Source of the DNA: Crotophaga sulcirostris
Taxonomy: Eukaryota > Chordata > Aves > Cuculiformes > Crotophagidae
NCBI GenBank assembly: GCA_013397455.1
Contig: VYZB01000336.1
Location: 905,133 to 969,132, forward strand
Length of the DNA: 64,000 nucleotides
Reading direction: 5' to 3'
In this document: piece after piece, positions 59,312-64,000 of the stretch
Numbering within the stretch: position 1 is the first letter of the stretch
How the letters are laid out: every line of letters starts with the position of its first letter
The notes under the pieces: model-generated
The model's input: the letters and a program-made list of their open reading frames with translations, nothing else
Told to the model about the DNA's origin: nothing
Database searches by the model: none
Program-made: the position numbers and the translations under genes

Positions 59312-59519
59312 CACGATGCGTGTTTTCTTCTGCTCTACACAACAGAGAGGAGAGAGTTTCATTAATTAAGGGTGGAGAACAATCCCATAACTCCATCCCC
59401 TTTAATTCCATTTCAGCTTTAGGAACCCAGGGGGGCACTGAAAGCTTGAAGAACCAAACACTGAGGTCTTCCTTAACCCAAAAAATGCAGGAAGCTGATT
59501 TTCTTTTTTAATAGATGGG

Positions 59520-60480
59520 AAGAGAATCATGGAATCGTTAAGGTTCAATAAGACTTTCAAGCTCATCAGGTCCAACCAGCAGTCCAAACCCACCATGCCT
59601 GCTGAACCATGTCCCAAAAAGCCACATCTACATGTTCTTTGAACACCACCAAAGATAGTGACTCCACCACTACCTTGGGTGGCCTCTTCCAGTGCTTCAC
59701 CAGTCATTCTGTGAAGAAGTTTTTCCTGATGTCCAACCTAAACCTCCCCTGACACATCTCGAGGTCATTTCCTCTTGTCCTATCACTTCTCCCTTGGGAT
59801 AAGAGCTTCACAACAAACTCCTTTCTGGGAGTTGCAGAGAGGAATGAGGTCTCCCCTCAGCCTCCTCCAGGCTAAACAGCCCCAGGGCCCTCAGCCGCTC
59901 ACAAAACCCCTGGGCTCCAGACCCTTCCGCAGCTCTGTTCCTTTCTCCAGTCCCTCAAGGTCCTCCTTGAAGTGAGGGGCCAAAACTGAACCCAGGACTC
60001 AAGGTGAGTCCAGGGGGATGATCCCTCCCCTGCTCCTGCTGGCCACCCCATGGCTGATCCAAGCCAGGATGCTGGTGGCCTTCTTGGCCACCTGGACCAC
60101 TCCTGGCTCATGTTCAGCTGCGGTTGACCAGCACCCCCAGGGGCCTTTTCCACCGGGCAGCTTTTCAGCTGCTCTTCCACAAGCCTGGATCTGCATGGGG
60201 TTGGTGTGACCCAAATGCAGGACCTGGCACTTGGCGTTGTTCAACCTCAATCCACTGACCTTGGCCCAGGGAGCCTGTCGAGAACAATCTGCAGATCCTT
60301 CCCGTCTTCCAGCAGATCAACACTCCCACCCAGCTTGGTGTCATCTCCAAACTGACTCGAGGGAGCACTTGATCTCCTCATCAAGATCATAGATGAAGAT
60401 ATTAAGTAGAACCAGCCCATCATTGACCCCTGGGGACACCACTTGTGGCCAACCACCAACTGGATTTAGCTCCATTGAAC
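59520..60480 (-). mobile_element. Long CR1 copy upstream of CCDC68
   Basis: It runs from AATCATGGAATCGTTAAGG through CAAGCCAGGATGCTGGTGGCC to the ORF2 remnant TTGACCCCTGGGGACACCAC. 60590-60950 is unique. Confidence 0.9.
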
Positions 60481-60484
60481 CCAA

Positions 60485-60590
60485 CTCTGTGGGCTAGATC
60501 ATCCAGACAGTTTTTACAATATTCTCTCTGGGCTAGATCATCCAGTCAGTTTTTACAATATTCTACCCTGTTTTGTCCTGCTTTTAACCA
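60485..60590. repeat. Tandem duplication, about 47-base unit
   Basis: GGGCTAGATCATCCAG(A/T)CAGTTTTTACAATATTC occurs twice in a row, at about 60491 and 60530. Confidence 0.8.
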
Positions 60591-60949
60591 CTTTCTCTCT
60601 GACCTTTTCAGATGGAAGAAGCACCACAAAGCTTGAATTATGAGATAGAGCCCAACTATCTGAGGGGAAGCGATAGGAGAGAAGAGATCAGGGTTTTCTC
60701 CACTATGTGGCATGGAAACTGAAATTCTCAGCACCTTCTGTTAGGTTTATGCTGTGCAATGGTGAAATCCAGTGTCAACTTCATCACTCTGACATGAGCA
60801 TCTGGACCTCAGGATCCAATTCCAGCCCTTCTCCAAGTAGGCAGCCAGCTCCCAGGCACCTGACAGACAAGTCGATCTTTAACGAGCACCTTTGAAGGAT
60901 CTGGAGCCAATTAAGGTAAGGAGGAATAATTAAGCCACTTATAGAGCCT

Positions 60950-61690
60950 GGAGGGTGTGGATGGGTTGGATTGAAAGGGACCTCAAAGCCCATCCAGTCC
61001 CAAACCCCTGCCACGGGCAGGGACACCTCGCACTGGATCAGGGTGCTCAAAGACCCATCCAGCCTGGCTTTCAGCATCTCCAGGGATGGGGCAACCATGA
61101 TTTCTCTGGACAAACTGTGCCAAGACCTCACCACTCTCAGAGGAAAACAGTTCTTCCTAAAATCTCATCTCAATCTCCCCTCTTTCAGTTTCAAACCATT
61201 CCCCTTGTCCCATCCCTCCACTCCCTGACCAAGAGCCTCTCCCCAGCTTTCCCGGAGCCCCTTTCCATACTGGAAGCTATTAGAAGGTCTCCTTGAAGCC
61301 TTCTCTTCTCCAGGCTTAACAACACCAGCTCTCTCAGCCAGTCCTCATATGGGAGGTTCTCCAGCCCTCAGATTATCTCCATGATCTCCTGTGGTCTTGC
61401 TCCAACAGCTCCATGTCCTTCCTGAGTTGGACTCCAGGCCTGGACACAGGGCTCCAGGTGAGGTGTCACTAGAGCAGAATAGAGGGGCAGAATCCTTATA
61501 GAAGCAACATCTCAAATGATTCAGAATAACATTCTTTCAATTCTTTCCAGAACTGGATGCAGGGCTTCAGGTTGGGTCTCACCAGAGTGGAGCAGAGGGG
61601 CAGAATCCGCTTCCTCACCCTGCTGGTTAAGGTCTTCATGATCTTTAAGGTCTCCCTTCCAACCCAAACCATTCTATGATCCTGCAGACC
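60950..61690 (-). mobile_element. CR1 copies
   Basis: Minus 60950-61480 and further pieces to about 61690. 61690-62100 is unique. Confidence 0.8.
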
Positions 61691-62099
61691 AAACCCTTGG
61701 TATCCTCAAGTCATCTCAAGATGAAGAATCACAGCTCTACCAGGAAGATCGTTCCAGTGATCTTCAACTCACTTGTTTTCTAATAAATTATAATTAGGTA
61801 ACTCAAAACATTTATTGCTGTGCAGAAGGAGGAACCACGGTCCCACCAAGAGCCCCACCAAGCTGGTTTGCCCAGGTGGATTGGCAGCAGCTCACCCACC
61901 CCAGAGGTGTTTCCATGCCCTGTGTCCAGGTTAGACAACACCAGGAGGCTGAATTAGATGTTAACAATGAAGAAGTGTAATGCAATTAATCGCAGGAGCT
62001 TTCAGTACTCCAAGGCTGTTAATTAGGACCTCAGTTCACGGGTGATCTACAAATTGGAAGAGCAAGAGAACTAAAATTCTGATTGCTTCTCCTTTTTGC

Positions 62100-62475
62100 T
62101 CTTCTCCACCTTCTAAAAGTCAGGAGCATCTGTAGATCATAGGCTCATTTAGGTTGGAAAAGAGCTTTAAGATCATTGAGTCCAACCCAACACTTTCAAG
62201 TCCACCACTAAATCTTTCCTTTGTAGTCATCTCCACCTTCTAAATGTCAGGAGCAGAACTCATTTAGGTTGGAAAAGAGCTTTGAGATCATGAAGTCCAA
62301 CCATAAGTCCAGCACTGCCAAGCCCACCACTAAGCCTTTCCTTTGTAGTCTTCTCCACCTTCTAAAAGCCAGGAGCATCTGGAGATCATAGACTCATTTA
62401 GGTTGGAAAAGAGCTTTAAGGTCATGAAGTCCAACCATAAACCCAACACTGCCAACTCCACAAAACCATGTCCCA
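62100..62475. repeat. Three-copy tandem repeat, about 125-base unit
   Basis: TTCTCCACCTTCTAAA(A/T)G recurs at about 62102, 62228 and 62350. Each copy also holds CATTTAGGTTGGAAAAGAGC, a CR1 3' end in minus orientation, so a CR1-containing segment has been triplicated. Confidence 0.85.
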
Positions 62476-62569
62476 GAGTGCCACAGTCTCTGAGCTGGTC
62501 TGTTCTGCACATGGGAAAGACGGGGAGAACCAGGTTGCACATGAGCAAGCTGCATTTCATAGTGACGTG

Positions 62570-63060
62570 CGGAAACAAACTCCATAACTCGCAGAGAGTT
62601 ATAAAGCAGGTATGTTTATTGCGACGTCAGGCACAGGTTGGATAATTCCAAAAAGCCCTGCGCACCGATTCCTTGACGAGCTTGGTATTTAAAGAGTACA
62701 TCTATACATATGCATGGCATTATTGAAAAGGGAACAAATATTACAATTAGTCCGGGGAAATCACTGATGTAAGCAGTCTTTCTCAACCTTGTTCTTTTCA
62801 TTTCTTACTCTTCTTATCTTATCCAGTTTACACAATGTCCGCCCCATTCCCCGAGCTATGGGTTTGGCGTTAGCCTCCCCCTCCCTCCTTCCTGTCGTTG
62901 TCACCTTATGCTTACACAATGTCCACCCTATGCCCCGGGCTACAGGTTTGGCGGCAGCCTCCCCCTCCCTTCTTCCAGTCGTTGTCACTTTATGAATTCC
63001 TCTGCCTTCCTCCTTTCTGTGTTATCTCCATTACTCTTAGCTGTAACATTCCGCTGTAAC
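62570..63060 (-). mobile_element. LTR-like fragment, minus orientation
   Basis: Read on the minus strand, it shows an 84-base direct duplication (62829-62912 and 62913-62996), a TATA-like CTTTAAATACC near 62690, then AATAAA at 62615-62620 followed by a short tail. This spacing fits U3-R-U5 of a retroviral LTR. No retroviral genes adjoin it, so it would be a solitary LTR. Its ends are not defined, and plain tandem duplication cannot be excluded. Confidence 0.45.
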
Positions 63061-63069
63061 ATTCCGCTG

Positions 63070-63215
63070 TATCAATAGAATCATGGAATGGTTTGCATTG
63101 AAAGGAATCATCCAGTTCCACCCTCCTGCCATAGAGAGGGACATCTCCCACTGGATAAGGTTGCTCATAGCCCCATTCAACCTGGTCTTGAACACCTCCA
63201 GGGATAGGAGGTGTT
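63070..63215 (-). mobile_element. CR1 3' fragment
   Basis: A minus copy starting ATAGAATCATGGAATGGTTTGC next to the LTR-like fragment. 63215-63820 is unique sequence with no recognised gene. Confidence 0.8.
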
Positions 63216-63819
63216 CCTCCCATACAGCTTTCCTACCATAGCTTCTACTGGAAGAGCAAAGAGGAGCCAGAGCCAATCCTTGAGGGCTTTGACCTCAAGC
63301 CAAAAAGTCCTCAATTCCAGATGATGTCCCCTGGCCTCACGGTGTCACAGTTTATCCAGGCTGGATGATAAATCCCAGATGCCTTCAGACACTGCACAGA
63401 AGAGGTTTTTCCATGGGAACAGAGAATGATTTCCACCAAGGGGTTAAAGTTTGTTCAGCCTTGCTGGCTGCTGTTTTCCCTCCCGCCAGGACTGAGTCAC
63501 CCAACACAAAAGCAACCTGAGATCCTTTCAGCCTAACTCATTCAAGCTGAAACCTCCTCTGGCCCCAGGGGACAAGTCCTGGAATGGAAATATTTTCCAC
63601 CTCTGAAGCAGTTGAGCCAGGAGAACACAACAGGCACAACTCTCAACTTGTCCTGAGGGTCTTCGGTTAGGTGGCAGAATTTCTTGGGAGAGTCCTCTGT
63701 CCACAGCTGGTCAACTACCAGCACAGCTGGACCTCAGTACTCAGCAGGAAACCTCTCTCCTGGCAGAAAAGCCACCTCAAATCTCACCTCCTAAGGGGAT
63801 GCTCAGCAGGTGCCCCTGA

Positions 63820-64000
63820 AACTATGAGAGAAGTTCTGGAGTCCGGACCGCCTGAGGGAGTCAAGAGGAGGCCATGAAGATGATCAGAGAGCGGGAGCAC
63901 CTATCATATGAGGACAGGCTGAGAGAGTTGGGCTTGTTCAGCCTGGAGAAGAGAAGAGAAGGCTCCAAGGAGACCTTAGAGCAGCCTTCCAGTAGGCAGG
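63820..64000 (+). mobile_element. CR1 copy, cut by the window edge
   Basis: Plus body with GAGGACAGGCTGAGAGAGTTGG and CTTGTTCAGCCTGGAGAAGAG, running off the end. Confidence 0.85.

Overview
The window is nuclear DNA of a bird, or possibly a close sauropsid relative. More than half of it is CR1 LINE 3' ends in both orientations. Introns are very short, base composition is GC-rich, and four multi-exon vertebrate genes lie end to end. The dense CR1 load and compact genes suit a small avian chromosome. I cannot name the species.

Layout. POLI, the Y-family polymerase iota, occupies 872-9568 (+, ten exons) behind a GC-rich promoter at about 560-1040. From 9.6 to 17.2 kb I see CR1 copies, an array of ZNF143-like TGGGAGTTGTAGT motifs (10.94-11.46 kb) and a pyrimidine minisatellite (11.46-12.11 kb), but no certain gene. 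A predicted type II membrane protein with two cupin domains lies at 17182-24856 (+, ten exons). Its membrane anchor resembles mammalian DYNAP, and its lumenal part is a bicupin with complete metal-ligand sets. From 25 to 38.8 kb there are CR1 copies, minisatellites and a 512-N gap (34012-34523). RAB27B is complete at 38838-43720 (+, 218 aa). CCDC68 is on the minus strand at 59311-49858 (nine coding exons found, 312 aa). The rest, to 64 kb, is CR1, a tandem triplication and an LTR-like fragment.

The order and orientation POLI > (DYNAP locus) > RAB27B > < CCDC68 match human 18q21.2 as I remember it. The main biological result is that the DYNAP position carries a membrane-anchored bicupin gene, which suggests mammalian DYNAP is the stripped anchor of a once larger protein. 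I see no functional pathway joining the four genes; they are a conserved neighbourhood (translesion synthesis, putative metal-cupin ectoprotein, secretory-granule GTPase, centriolar appendage protein).

The main data-quality result is that 7-base C runs sit on an exact 61-base lattice upstream of the N gap, replacing 7 bases in register. This is not biological. It hides residues in POLI exon 1, a splice acceptor and two residues in the cupin gene, and parts of many repeats.
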